A DNA stretch of 64,000 nt from CAVXFL01 sp963761015 (GTDB lineage: Bacteria > Pseudomonadota > Alphaproteobacteria > Acetobacterales > Acetobacteraceae), in contig CAVXFL010000017.1 of NCBI GenBank assembly GCA_963761015.1, forward strand, positions 1 to 64,000, written 5' to 3'. Made by a program: the position numbers and the translations under genes. Shown here piece by piece: positions 46,745 to 55,771 of this stretch. Within the stretch, counting starts at the first letter, position 1. Each line of letters begins with the position of its first letter. The notes beneath the pieces are model-generated. The model did not search any database and was not told the origin of the DNA. It was given only the letters and a program-made list of their open reading frames with translations.

Positions 46745-47935
46745 TCACTCGCTCGATCTAGGAACAAAAATTTCCCGTTCGCCGGTAATCCCCCGCAGCG
46801 CGTGCCTGCCGAGGCTGGCGTGGTTCTTGCCGCAGCGGCCGGCAAAGCTTTCCGACAGCAAGAATGGCTGGCCGAGGCTCTTGCCCAGGGCCTCCATTCG
46901 GCTCGCCTCGTTGACCGCCTGGCCGATGATCGTGAAGTCCAGCCGACGCGCGGTACCGATATTGCCGTACACGACGTCGCCGAAATGCAGGACGATGCTC
47001 AGGTCGAGCTCGGGTTCGTCCCGCCCAGCGCGGGACGCGTTCAGGGCGGCGTTACGCGCGAGCGCCTCCGTGGCGGCCGCGACGGCGCTGGCGCAGGCGG
47101 TCTTATCGTCGGTTTCGTTCGCGGGAAATACGGCGAGCAGTCCGTCGCCGAGAAACTTCAGCACCTCGCCGCCGCATTCGGCCACCGGCTCCCCGATCGC
47201 CTCAAGGTGTTCGTTCAGCCATGCAACGACCGCCGTGGGTTCGGCGCGATCGGCGAGCGCGGTGAAACCGCGAAGATCGGCCAGCAACAGCGCCGCCGAA
47301 ATGCTCCGGCTATCGCCGCGCCGGATCATGCCTTGCAGCACGTGCCGCCCGGTATTCGGGCCGAGATACGCGGCCAGCGTTTCGGTGGCGACATGCAGTA
47401 GGCCAATGCGGTAGGCAGCAAGCGCAACGGCGGGCAACGTGCGAACCACGGTTTCGACCTCGGCATCGGCGAAGCCGCCTGGCCGATCGGTCGCCATCGA
47501 CAGCGCGACACCTTCCAGCGCGGTCCGGCGCTCGCTGAACGGCATCACCGATAGCGCGTATTCGGTTGCGCCCTCGGCACGCAGTTCCTCGAACAGGGCG
47601 AAGCGGCCCGCAACGTCCGGATCTTCCAGGTTCCAGCGCTCGGCCGACCGGTTTTGCTGCCGCAAATAGAAGATCGGGCTGCGCTGGAACGCGGCCGCCA
47701 TGCCCAGGTCCGGGGCGATCCGATCCGCGGTCAGACCGCGACCGCGCCGCCACACCAAGCTGAGCGCGCGGCTGGTCGGATCGATCGTCGGAACGCTGAG
47801 CGAGATCCGAAGTACCGGCAAGCCGAGGCTGAGCAGCCGGGTAGCGAAGCCCTCGACGATCGCGCCGAGATCGTCGCAATCCCGGCCTTGGCCGAGCAGC
47901 CAATCGATCAACTCGGCTTCGCGCCCAGCCCCCAT
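46745..47935 (-). CDS. Class III adenylate/guanylate cyclase domain protein
   Basis: A 396-residue soluble protein. The first 170 or so residues are a variable sensor-like region (starting MGAGREAELIDWLLGQGRD). From about 200 a cyclase catalytic domain follows: metal Asp in ALLLADLRGFTALADRAEP, substrate Lys in GGEVLKFLGDGLLAVFP and second metal Asp in the same GDG loop. RLDFTIIGQAVNEASRM carries the adenine-specifying Asp and catalytic Asn/Arg. Adenylate cyclase is therefore more likely than guanylate. AGGAG precedes the start. It is upstream of the amine oxidase gene on the same strand, 110 bases away. Confidence 0.87.
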   Translation of the reverse strand: MGAGREAELIDWLLGQGRDCDDLGAIVEGFATRLLSLGLPVLRISLSVPTIDPTSRALSLVWRRGRGLTADRIAPDLGMAAAFQRSPIFYLRQQNRSAERWNLEDPDVAGRFALFEELRAEGATEYALSVMPFSERRTALEGVALSMATDRPGGFADAEVETVVRTLPAVALAAYRIGLLHVATETLAAYLGPNTGRHVLQGMIRRGDSRSISAALLLADLRGFTALADRAEPTAVVAWLNEHLEAIGEPVAECGGEVLKFLGDGLLAVFPANETDDKTACASAVAAATEALARNAALNASRAGRDEPELDLSIVLHFGDVVYGNIGTARRLDFTIIGQAVNEASRMEALGKSLGQPFLLSESFAGRCGKNHASLGRHALRGITGEREIFVPRSSE

Positions 47936-47974
47936 GCCGCTCCTTCGGCGGCAACCGCCGCGGAGAAGCGACGA

Positions 47975-48109
47975 CTAGCGGAACAATCTGGTCGCTTTGG
48001 CGATCGTCTCCGAGACGCCCCACAGCAATGGGATGCCGACGAACGCCCAGTATATGACCAGCCTGATCATGGTCCCGCCGTCGCCCGGGCGCGCGTTCGA
48101 ATAGCTCAT
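47975..48109 (-). CDS. OFA-family MFS transporter small subunit
   Basis: A 44-residue protein, too short for routine gene calls: MSYSNARPGDGGTMIRLVIY, then WAFVGIPLLWGVSETIAKAT and LFR. One membrane helix with the conserved W-x-x-V-G-I-P-L-x-W-G-V-x-x-T pattern. It begins 14 bases after the stop of the OFA antiporter gene on the same strand, a position typical of the small companion protein of these transporters. Function is inferred from that pairing. Confidence 0.8.
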   Translation of the reverse strand: MSYSNARPGDGGTMIRLVIYWAFVGIPLLWGVSETIAKATRLFR

Positions 48110-48123
48110 TCTCGCATCTCCCA

Positions 48124-49488
48124 TCACGCTTCGGATTCCTGCAGGCCGAGATAGTGGCGGTCATGCACCGGGGTCATGAAGTAGTTGCACACGAACCCGA
48201 TGAACAGCAGCCCCGCCATGATATACATCGTGACGGTGTAGGCGTCGGCCTTCGCCACGCCGTGATCGATCTGATACTGGCGGATGTAGTTCACCAGCAC
48301 CGGGCCGAACACGCCCGCCGCCGACCACGCCGTGAGCAGCCGGCCGTGGATGGCGCCCACGTAGCGTACCCCGAAAATGTCCTTCAGGTACGCCGGAATG
48401 GTCGAGAAGCCACCGCCATACATGCTGATGATGATCAGGTAACAGACCACGAACAGCGCCGCGCTGCCCATATGCGCGGCCGTCGGCACCACGGCGTAGA
48501 GCAGGATGCCGAGCAGGAAGAACACGAAATAGGTGTTCCGCCGCCCGATATAGTCGGACGTCGAGGCCCAGAAGAACCGGCCCAGCATGTTGAACAGGCT
48601 GAGCAGGCCCACGAAGCCGGCCGCGGCCATCGGCGTGATGCGACCGTGCAACATCTCCTGGCTCATGGCCGAAGCCTGGCTGAGCACGCCGATGCCGGCG
48701 GTCACGTTCAGGCACAGCACCCACCAGAGCAGGTAGAATTGCGGCGTGCGCAGCGCCTGATCGACATGGACGTTGTCGACCGTGATGAGCTTGCCGGCCT
48801 GGCGCGGCGCGACATAGCCCTCGGGCGCCCAACCCGGTGCAGGCACGCGCACGATCAGTCCGCCCACCGACATGAAAACGAAATAGATCACGCCAAGGAT
48901 GATAAAGGTTTCCATGACGCCGACATGCGTTGGCGTATGAAACGCACCCATCAGCATGACGGAGAGCGGCGAGGCGATCATGGCGCCGCCGCCGAACCCC
49001 ATGATGGCCAGGCCCGTCGACATGCCTGGCCGATCGGGGAACCAGGTGATCAGGGTCTTCACTGGCGAGATGTAGCCGATGCCCAGCCCGATGCCGCCGA
49101 ACACGCCGTAGCCGAGATAGAGCAGCCAGAGCTGGTGCAGATGGATGCCCAGCGCGGAAACCAGGAAACCGCCGCCGAAGAAGGCGGCGCCGGCCAGCAT
49201 GGCCTTGCGCGGTCCGACGCGATCCAGCCAGCTCCCGGTCAATGCCGAGGCAATACCGAGCACCAGGATGGCGATACTGAAGATCCAGCCCAGTTCGGTC
49301 AGCTTCCAGTCGCCAGGCGCGGACTTCGTGATGCCGATCAGCCGCGTCATCGGCAGGTTGAACACGCTGAACGCGTAGACTTGGCCAATCGACAGGTGCA
49401 CGCACAAGGCGGCCGGCGGCACGAGCCAGCGGTTGAATCCAGGACCCGCGACGATCCGGTCGCGATCGAGCCATGAGAGCACAGACAT
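48124..49488 (-). CDS. OFA-family oxalate/formate-type MFS antiporter
   Basis: A 454-residue, 12-helix major facilitator. It begins FNRWLVPPAALCVHLSIGQV YAFSVF, the OFA hallmark, with GIGLGIGYISPVKTLITWFP and DRPGMSTGLAIMGFGGGAMI in the N-terminal half, and a Pro/Gly-rich cytoplasmic loop. Members exchange oxalate for formate or carry related monocarboxylates. Its position just downstream of the NAD-linked formate dehydrogenase operon on the same strand suggests formate import or exchange. GGGGATGAG precedes the ATG. Confidence 0.9.
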   Translation of the reverse strand: MSVLSWLDRDRIVAGPGFNRWLVPPAALCVHLSIGQVYAFSVFNLPMTRLIGITKSAPGDWKLTELGWIFSIAILVLGIASALTGSWLDRVGPRKAMLAGAAFFGGGFLVSALGIHLHQLWLLYLGYGVFGGIGLGIGYISPVKTLITWFPDRPGMSTGLAIMGFGGGAMIASPLSVMLMGAFHTPTHVGVMETFIILGVIYFVFMSVGGLIVRVPAPGWAPEGYVAPRQAGKLITVDNVHVDQALRTPQFYLLWWVLCLNVTAGIGVLSQASAMSQEMLHGRITPMAAAGFVGLLSLFNMLGRFFWASTSDYIGRRNTYFVFFLLGILLYAVVPTAAHMGSAALFVVCYLIIISMYGGGFSTIPAYLKDIFGVRYVGAIHGRLLTAWSAAGVFGPVLVNYIRQYQIDHGVAKADAYTVTMYIMAGLLFIGFVCNYFMTPVHDRHYLGLQESEA

Positions 49489-49523
49489 CTCATCCCCTGT
49501 CAGAATTTTAATCTTTCTGCCCC

Positions 49524-49542
49524 CTGACTTCGGGCAAGTCAG
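49524..49542. terminator. Hairpin between fdsD and the OFA transporter gene
   Basis: CTGACTT (49524-49530) pairs with AAGTCAG (49536-49542) around a five-base loop. It lies in the 69-base gap after fdsD. On the minus strand no T-run follows, so it is a weak terminator, attenuator or processing signal separating the two units. Confidence 0.4.
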
Positions 49543-49557
49543 AGTTCTTTAGAGCAG

Positions 49558-49797
49558 CTATTTGCGCTCCGCCAGTCTTCGCACGGCTTTCAGGGCACAA
49601 GGGTCGAGTCCGGCGCCGCCTCTCTCGACATGCTCGGCGATGGCGCTGCGCATGCGGGGGTCCCAGAACTGCCGCAAATGGGCGGCGGTGGCCTCGACCG
49701 CCTTCTCCTCCCCGCCATGGGCGAGGGCGCGGCTGATCTGGTTGGCCATCATGACCAGCCGGTCGGTCGAGCTTTTATGTCCGGGCTCATGCGACAT
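49558..49797 (-). CDS. fdsD: Formate dehydrogenase subunit delta
   Basis: A 79-residue protein with the FdsD pattern: RLVMMANQISRALAHGGEEK, HLRQFWDPRMRSAIAEHV and LDPCALKAVRRLA. It is required for activity of the soluble NAD-dependent formate dehydrogenase and overlaps fdhD by 11 bases as the last gene of fdsGBACD. Confidence 0.93.
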   Translation of the reverse strand: MSHEPGHKSSTDRLVMMANQISRALAHGGEEKAVEATAAHLRQFWDPRMRSAIAEHVERGGAGLDPCALKAVRRLAERK

Positions 49798-50605
49798 GGG
49801 CGGATGCCGGGGGCAGGATGCGGGCGGGGTGGGTGAACAGCTCGAACCCGTCGGCGCGGGCGACGGCGGCGAGCGTGATGCCGGCGGCCTCGGCGACGCG
49901 CACGGCGAGCGCGGTCGGCGCCGAGACCGCGACCAGCAGGGGCGCGCCGATCGTCGCCGTCTTCTGCACCATTTCGACCGAGACCCGGCTGGTCAGCAGC
50001 ACCGCGCCGCGCGCGCCCGGCACGCCCGCGCGGGCGAGCGCGCCGGCCAATTTGTCCAGTGCGTTGTGCCGGCCGACATCCTCGCGCAGCGCGACGACGC
50101 CGGAGCCGGGCTCCCAGAAGGCCGCGCCATGAACGGCGCGCGTCTGGTGGTTCAGGGGTTGAAGCGGGCCGATCGCGTTCATCGCGCCCGCGATCGCATC
50201 GGCCGAGACGCGCAGGTCGCTGCCGACGCAGGGCGGCGGTCGCATCGCCTGGTCCAGGCTCTCCATGCCGCACAAGCCGCAGCCGGTGGCGCCGGTCAGG
50301 TGGCGGCGGCGTTCGAACACCGCGTCCTCGCGCGGCCGCGCCAAACTCATGCGCAACTCGACGCCGCGCGCCACTTCCACGACCTCCAGTTCCTCGATTT
50401 CACCGGGCGCGTCGATCAGCCCCTCGTTCAGGCTGAAGCCGACGGCGAAATCCTCAAGGTCGGCCGGGGTCGCCATCATCACCGCATAGGTCGCGCGGCC
50501 GTAGGTGAGCGCGACCGCGGTCTCCTCCGGGATCAGCCGCTCGCGCGGCGCAAACGCACCGCCGCGCCAAACCAGCGGAACGCTGCGTCGGATCGGTTCG
50601 GGCAT
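49787..50605 (-). CDS. fdhD: Formate dehydrogenase accessory sulfurtransferase FdhD
   Basis: Transfers sulfur to the molybdenum cofactor of formate dehydrogenase (also called FdsC in this operon). The 272 residues include the swivelling-Cys motif TGATGCGLCGMESL near residue 118, HQTRAVHGAAFWEPGSGVVA then LREDVGRHNALDKLAGAL, and LLTSRVSVEMVQKTATIGAP. All conserved blocks are present. It sits 25 bases downstream of fdsA and overlaps fdsD. Confidence 0.95.
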   Translation of the reverse strand: MPEPIRRSVPLVWRGGAFAPRERLIPEETAVALTYGRATYAVMMATPADLEDFAVGFSLNEGLIDAPGEIEELEVVEVARGVELRMSLARPREDAVFERRRHLTGATGCGLCGMESLDQAMRPPPCVGSDLRVSADAIAGAMNAIGPLQPLNHQTRAVHGAAFWEPGSGVVALREDVGRHNALDKLAGALARAGVPGARGAVLLTSRVSVEMVQKTATIGAPLLVAVSAPTALAVRVAEAAGITLAAVARADGFELFTHPARILPPASAHVA

Positions 50606-50630
50606 CGCTACTAGCCGCTGCCGCCGAGCA

Positions 50631-53473
50631 CTACTCCGCCGCGACCGGCAGGATACGGCGGCTGGCCTCGGAATGCGCGCGATAGCTTTCCTGCCACTCG
50701 GTCGGCCCGTTGGAGCGCGCCACCTGCACGGCGGTGACCTTGTATTCGGGGCAGTTGGTCGCCCAATCGGAATACTCGGTCGTCACCACGTTGGCCTGCG
50801 TCTCGGGATGGTGGAAGGTGGTGTAGACCACGCCCGGCGCCACCCGCTCGGTGATCTTGGCGCGCAGGCTGGTGGCGCCGGCGCGGCTCTCCAGCTTCAC
50901 CCAGTCGGCGTCGCGAATCCCGCGCTGCTCGGCGTCGTGCGGATGGATCTCCAGCACGTCCTCCTCGTGCCAGACGACGTTCTCCGTGCGCCGCGTCTGC
51001 GCGCCCACATTGTACTGGCTGAGGATGCGCCCGGTGGTGAGCAGGAGCGGAAAGCGCGGCCCGGTGCGTTCGTCGGTCGGGATGTATTCGGTGACGACGA
51101 ACTGGCCCTTGCCGCGCACGAAGCCGTTCACGTGCATGACCGGCGTCCCCTCGGGCGCCTGATCGTTGCACGGCCACTGGATCGAGCCCAGCCGATCGAG
51201 TTTCTCGTAGGACACGCCGGCGAAGGTCGGCGTGGTGCGCGCGATCTCGTCCATGATCTCGCTTGGGTGGTCATAGTGCATCGGGAAGCCCATCGCGTTG
51301 GCGATCGCCACGGTGACTTCCCAATCCGCCATGCCGGCGCGCGGCGGCATAGCGCGGCGGATGCGGTTAATGCGCCGCTCGGCGTTGATGAAGGTGCCGT
51401 CTTTTTCCAGGAAGCTCGCGCCCGGCAGGAAGACGTGCGCGTAGTTCGAGGTCTCGTTCAGGAACAGATCCTGCACGACCACGCATTCCATCGCCGTCAG
51501 GCCGGCGACAATGTGGCTGGTGTCGGGATCGGACTGCGCGATGTCCTCGCCCTGCACGTACAGCGCTCGGAACGAACCGTCGATTGCGGAATCGATCATG
51601 TTGGGAATTCGCAGCCCCGGTTCGGGGTCGAGCGATACGCCCCATTCCTGCTCGTAGATGCGTCGCGCGACGGTGTCGGACACGTGTCGGTAGCCAGGAT
51701 ATTCGTGCGGGAACGAGCCCATGTCGCACGAGCCCTGAACGTTGTTCTGCCCGCGCAGCGGATTCACGCCGACTCCCATCCGGCCGATATTGCCGGTCGC
51801 CATCGCCAGATTGGCAAGACACATCACCGCGGTGGTGCCCTGGCTGTGCTCGGTTACGCCGAGGCCGTAATAGATGGCTGCGTTGCGTGCCGTGGCGTAG
51901 AGGCGCGCGGCCGCGCGGATCTGCTCGGGCGGAACGCCGCACATCGTCGCCACCGATTTCGGGGCTGTTGCGCGCCTCCGCGACGAAGTCCGCCCAGTCC
52001 TGGAACGCCGCCCAGTCGCAGCGCTCTCGCACGAAATCCTGGTTCACCAGCCGCTCGGTCACGATGACATGCGCCATCGCCGTCAGCATGGCGACATTGG
52101 TGCCGGGCAAGAGCGGCAGATGGTGGCGCGCCTCGACATGCGGCGAGCGCACGAGGTCGATGCGGCGCGGATCGACTACGATGAGCTGCGCACCCTGGCG
52201 CAACCGCCGCTTCATGCGCGAGGCGAACACCGGGTGCGCGTCGGTCGGGTTAGCGCCGACGACCATGATCACGTCGGCCTCGTCCACGGAATCGAAATGC
52301 TGCGTGCCGGCCGAGGTGCCGAACGTGGTTTTCAGCCCGTAGCCGGTCGGCGAGTGGCAGACCCGCGCGCAGGTATCGACGTTGTTGTTGCCGAAGCCGG
52401 CGCGCACCAGCTTCTGCACCAGATAGGTTTCCTCGTCGGAGCAGCGCGATGAGGTGATGCCGCCGATCGCGCCGCGTCCATATTTCTGCTGGATGCGCTT
52501 GAACTCCGAGGCCACGCGGCCGATCGCTTCTTCCCAGGTGGTTTCGCGCCACGGATCTTCGATGCGATCACGCACCATCGGCTTCAGCACCCGGTCGGGG
52601 TGCATCGCGTAGCCATAGGCGAAGCGGCCCTTCACGCAGGAATGGCCGTGATTTGCCTGCCCTTCCTTGTAGGGGAGCATCCGCACGACTTCGGTGCCGC
52701 GCATTTCGGCCTTGAAGCTGCACCCGACGCCACAATAGGCGCAGGTGGTGAGCACGGTGTGCTCTGGCTGGCCGATGTCGATGACGGACTTTTCGATCAA
52801 CGCGCCTGTCGGGCAGGCCTGCACGCAGGCGCCGCAGGAGACGCATTCGGAATCGACAAACAATTCGGCGGCGCTGGCGGCGACCTTGGAATCGAAGCCG
52901 CGGCCCTCGATCGTCAGCGCAAACGTGCCCTGCGTCTCCTCGCAGGCCCGCACGCAGCGCGAGCAGACGATACAGCGCGCCGGATCGTAGGTGAAATACG
53001 GGTTGGACTCGTCCTTCTCGGCGCGCAGGTGGGTCGCGCCCTCGACCATAGCGTACCTCGCGCAGCCCAACCGCGCCGGCCACGTCCTGAAACTCGCAAT
53101 CGCCATTGGCGGGCGCGGTGAGCGTGTCGCGCGGGAAGTCCGAGGCGTACAGCTCCATCACGCCCCGACGCACGCGCTTCAGCCGTTCGCTCTGGGTGCT
53201 CACCACCATGCCCTCGGATGCGGGCGTGGTGCAGGACGCGGGCATCCCCGGGGCGCGGCCTTCGATCTCGACCAGGCACACCCGGCAGGAGCCGAAGGCG
53301 TTGAGCGAATCCGTGGCGCAGAGCTTGGGAATCTGGATGCCGGCCTGCATCGCCGCGCGCATGATCGAGGTGCCGTCCGGCACGCTCACCTTGAACCCGT
53401 CGATGGTCAGCGTGACGGTCTTACCCGACGCGACCGCCGGCGTGCCGTAGTCGACTTCCTTGATGAGCGGCAT
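50631..53473 (-). CDS. fdsA: NAD-dependent formate dehydrogenase catalytic subunit alpha, split by two +1 frameshifts
   Basis: Mo/W-bis-MGD subunit oxidising formate to CO2, about 946 residues repaired. Order: N-terminal 2Fe-2S domain (CATDSLNAFGSCRVCLVEIE), 4Fe-4S ferredoxin region (CIVCSRCVRACEE; CVSCGACVQACPTGAL), the 4Fe-4S CAYCGVGCSF, and active site NVDTCARVCHSPTGYGL with Cys, not selenocysteine. Molybdopterin-binding domains complete it, ending SEASRRILPVAAE. Frame breaks occur at 53045-53047 (restoring REVRYGEGATHLRA) and in the TTT at 51957-51959 (restoring NSPESVATMCGVPPEQ). Each needs one base removed. With both corrected the protein is complete and normal. It lies between fdsB and fdhD. 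Confidence 0.93.
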
Positions 53474-53484
53474 CGCTGCCCTCC

Positions 53485-55062
53485 CTATTCGGCGGCGGCG
53501 ACCCCGGCATACGCCGGGGCTGGCTCGCGCCGCTTCTCGAAATCCGCGCGGAAATGCGTGAGCGCGCTCATCACCGGATATGGGGTGAAGCCGCCGAGTG
53601 CGCAGAGCGAACCGTATTTCATGGTGTTGCAAAGATCCTCGACCAGCGCGAGGTTCGCCGCGACGCGCTCGCCGGCCATGATGCGGTCGATCACCTCCAC
53701 GCCGCGCACCGAGCCGACGCGGCAGGGCGTGCACTTGCCGCAGGATTCGAACGCGCAGAACTCCATCGCGAAGCGCGCCTGCCGGGCCATGTCCACCGTG
53801 TCGTCGAACACCACGATGCCGCCGTGCCCAATCAGCCCGTCGCGCTGCGCAAAGGCCTCGTAGTCGAACGGCGTGTCGAACAGCGCGGGCGGGAAATAGG
53901 CGCCGAGCGGACCGCCGACCTGCACCGCCTTGACCGGCCGCCCGGTCAGGGTCCCGCCGCCAATGTCCTCGACCAATTCGCCGAGCGTGACGCCGAACGC
54001 GGTCTCGAACAGCCCGCCGTGGCGGACATTGCCGGCAAGCTGGATCGGCATGGTGCCGCGCGAACGGCCCATGCCGTAATCGCGATAGGCCTCGCCGCCC
54101 TCGCACAGAATCCACGGGACCGAGGCGAAGGAAATCACGTTGTTGATGACGGTCGGCTTGCCGAACAGGCCGATATGCGCCGGCAGCGGCGGCTTGGCGC
54201 GGACTTGGCCGCGCTTGCCCTCGATGGAATCCAGCATCGAGGTTTCCTCGCCGCAGACATAGGCCCCGGCGCCGATGCGCACTTCCATGTCGAAGGCGAA
54301 CCCGGCCCCCAGGACGTTCGGCCCGAGCAGACCCTCCGCCCGAGCCGCCGCGATGGCGTGTTCCATCGCCGCCGCAGCGTGCGGGTATTCCGATCTAATA
54401 TATATGTACCCCTTCGAGGCGCCGGTCGCGAACGCCGCGATGGTCATGCCCTCGACCAGCACGAACGGATCGCCCTCCATGATCATGCGGTCGGAGAAGG
54501 TCCCCGAGTCACCCTCGTCGGCGTTGCAGACCAGGTATTTCGGCGCCCCGGCGGCGCGCAGCACGGTCTGCCACTTGATGCCCGTCGGAAAGCCGGCGCC
54601 GCCGCGGCCGCGCAGGCCGGAGACTATCACCTCCTGCACCACCGCCTCCGCGCCGAGCGACACGGCCCGTTCCAGGCCGCGATAGCCGCCATGCGCGCGG
54701 TATTCGGCGAGCGAGCGCGGATCGGTGATGCCGCAGCGGGCGAACACCAATCTCGTCTGCCGCTTGAGATACGGAATGGCTTCGGACGGCCCTTTGCATA
54801 GCGAGTGCGGCCGCCCCTCCAGCATTCCGGCGATGAGCAGCGGGTCGACGTCCTCGGGCGCGACCGGGCCATAGGCGACGCGACCGGAGGGCGTGGCGAC
54901 CTCGACCATCGGTTCAAGCCAATAAAGGCCGCGCGAGCCGGTGCGGACGATCTCGACCGGCAGGTTGCGCGCCCGCGCTGACTGGGCGAGCCGAGCGGCA
55001 ACCTCATCGGCCCCGACCGCTACGGCGGCGGCATCGCGCGGAATGAAGACGCGCGGGGTCAT
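53485..55062 (-). CDS. fdsB: NAD-dependent formate dehydrogenase subunit beta (NuoF-like)
   Basis: A 525-residue flavoprotein passing electrons from FdsA to NAD+. An N-terminal thioredoxin-like region (about 1-110) precedes the NuoF core. Landmarks are the FMN/NADH sites GLRGRGGAGFPTGIKWQ and NADEGDSGTFSDR, then GAYVCGEETSMLDSIEGKRG, and the C-terminal 4Fe-4S motif CAFESCGKCTPCRVGSVRG. A short AT-rich patch with rare codons (ATA, ATT, AGA) encodes GYIYIRSEYP near residue 220. It overlaps fdsG by four bases and ends 12 bases before fdsA. Confidence 0.95.
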   Translation of the reverse strand: MTPRVFIPRDAAAVAVGADEVAARLAQSARARNLPVEIVRTGSRGLYWLEPMVEVATPSGRVAYGPVAPEDVDPLLIAGMLEGRPHSLCKGPSEAIPYLKRQTRLVFARCGITDPRSLAEYRAHGGYRGLERAVSLGAEAVVQEVIVSGLRGRGGAGFPTGIKWQTVLRAAGAPKYLVCNADEGDSGTFSDRMIMEGDPFVLVEGMTIAAFATGASKGYIYIRSEYPHAAAAMEHAIAAARAEGLLGPNVLGAGFAFDMEVRIGAGAYVCGEETSMLDSIEGKRGQVRAKPPLPAHIGLFGKPTVINNVISFASVPWILCEGGEAYRDYGMGRSRGTMPIQLAGNVRHGGLFETAFGVTLGELVEDIGGGTLTGRPVKAVQVGGPLGAYFPPALFDTPFDYEAFAQRDGLIGHGGIVVFDDTVDMARQARFAMEFCAFESCGKCTPCRVGSVRGVEVIDRIMAGERVAANLALVEDLCNTMKYGSLCALGGFTPYPVMSALTHFRADFEKRREPAPAYAGVAAAE

Positions 55063-55574
55063 GCGGCCGCCTCGCCAAGCAGCGCGTCAAGCCGCGCGTC
55101 GTTCAACCGCGCGACCGGGCGGCCGTCCAGCATGGCCGAGGGCGCGCAGGCGCAGAGGCCGAGGCAGAACACCGGCTCCAGCGTTACCGCGCCGTCCTTG
55201 CTCGTCGCGCCCCAGTCGAGGCCGAGGCGTTCGCGCGCTTTGGCGGCCAGCGCGTCGCCGCCCATGGATTGGCAGGCCTCCGCACGGCAGAGCCGCAACA
55301 CGTGCCGCCCCGGCGGGTGGCGGCGGAAATCGTGGTAGAAGCTGATGACGCCGTGGACCTCGGCGCGCGACAGGTTCAGGGCGCCCGCCAGCAGCGGCAC
55401 CGCCTCCGCCGGGATGTAGCCGAACTCGGCCTGCAAGGCGTGCAGAATGGGCAGCATCGCGCCTTCGCGCGCGCCCTCGGCGGCGACGATCGCGCCCGCC
55501 CGCTCGGGGTCCCACTTCCTGGTCGTGTGCATGGTTTCCGACAAATGCGCGTGAAAACGGCGCGGATCAAGCAT
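55059..55574 (-). CDS. fdsG: NAD-dependent formate dehydrogenase subunit gamma (NuoE-like)
   Basis: First gene of fdsGBACD; 171 residues. NuoE-type fold with LHALQAEFGYIPAEAVPLLA, VHGVISFYHDFRRHPPG and the 2Fe-2S ligands in RLCRAEACQSMGG and PVFCLGLCACAPSAM. The start used is MLDPRRFHAH; an internal ATG at 55532 (MHTTRKWDPERA) is also possible. The 197-base spacer to the divergent porin gene must hold the fds promoter; no clear operator was seen there. Confidence 0.93.
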   Translation of the reverse strand: MLDPRRFHAHLSETMHTTRKWDPERAGAIVAAEGAREGAMLPILHALQAEFGYIPAEAVPLLAGALNLSRAEVHGVISFYHDFRRHPPGRHVLRLCRAEACQSMGGDALAAKARERLGLDWGATSKDGAVTLEPVFCLGLCACAPSAMLDGRPVARLNDARLDALLGEAAA

Positions 55575-55771
55575 GTCCGCGCACCGGCGCCGCGAGTTGA
55601 AGCATCGTGATCCTCACAACGCTCCCATCGCCACCGTGCCCGACCCGCAACAGCCCGGGTTGCGCCGCAACATTTCGTCAAAGTGTAACAGACGCGCTGC
55701 GGGAACGAATTTAGGTTCCGCCGCGCAAAACGGCCACGCTGTTGGACCAATCGGAAAATCGGGAGAACAAG

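Noticed and set aside
48154..49476. 440-codon plus-strand frame opposite the OFA antiporter, and a 437-codon one on the same strand
   Set aside because: Both overlap the complete 12-helix transporter; composition is that of shadow frames.
52300..52420. Selenocysteine in the formate dehydrogenase active site
   Set aside because: The catalytic position in NVDTCARVCHSP is encoded by a Cys codon, with no in-frame TGA.
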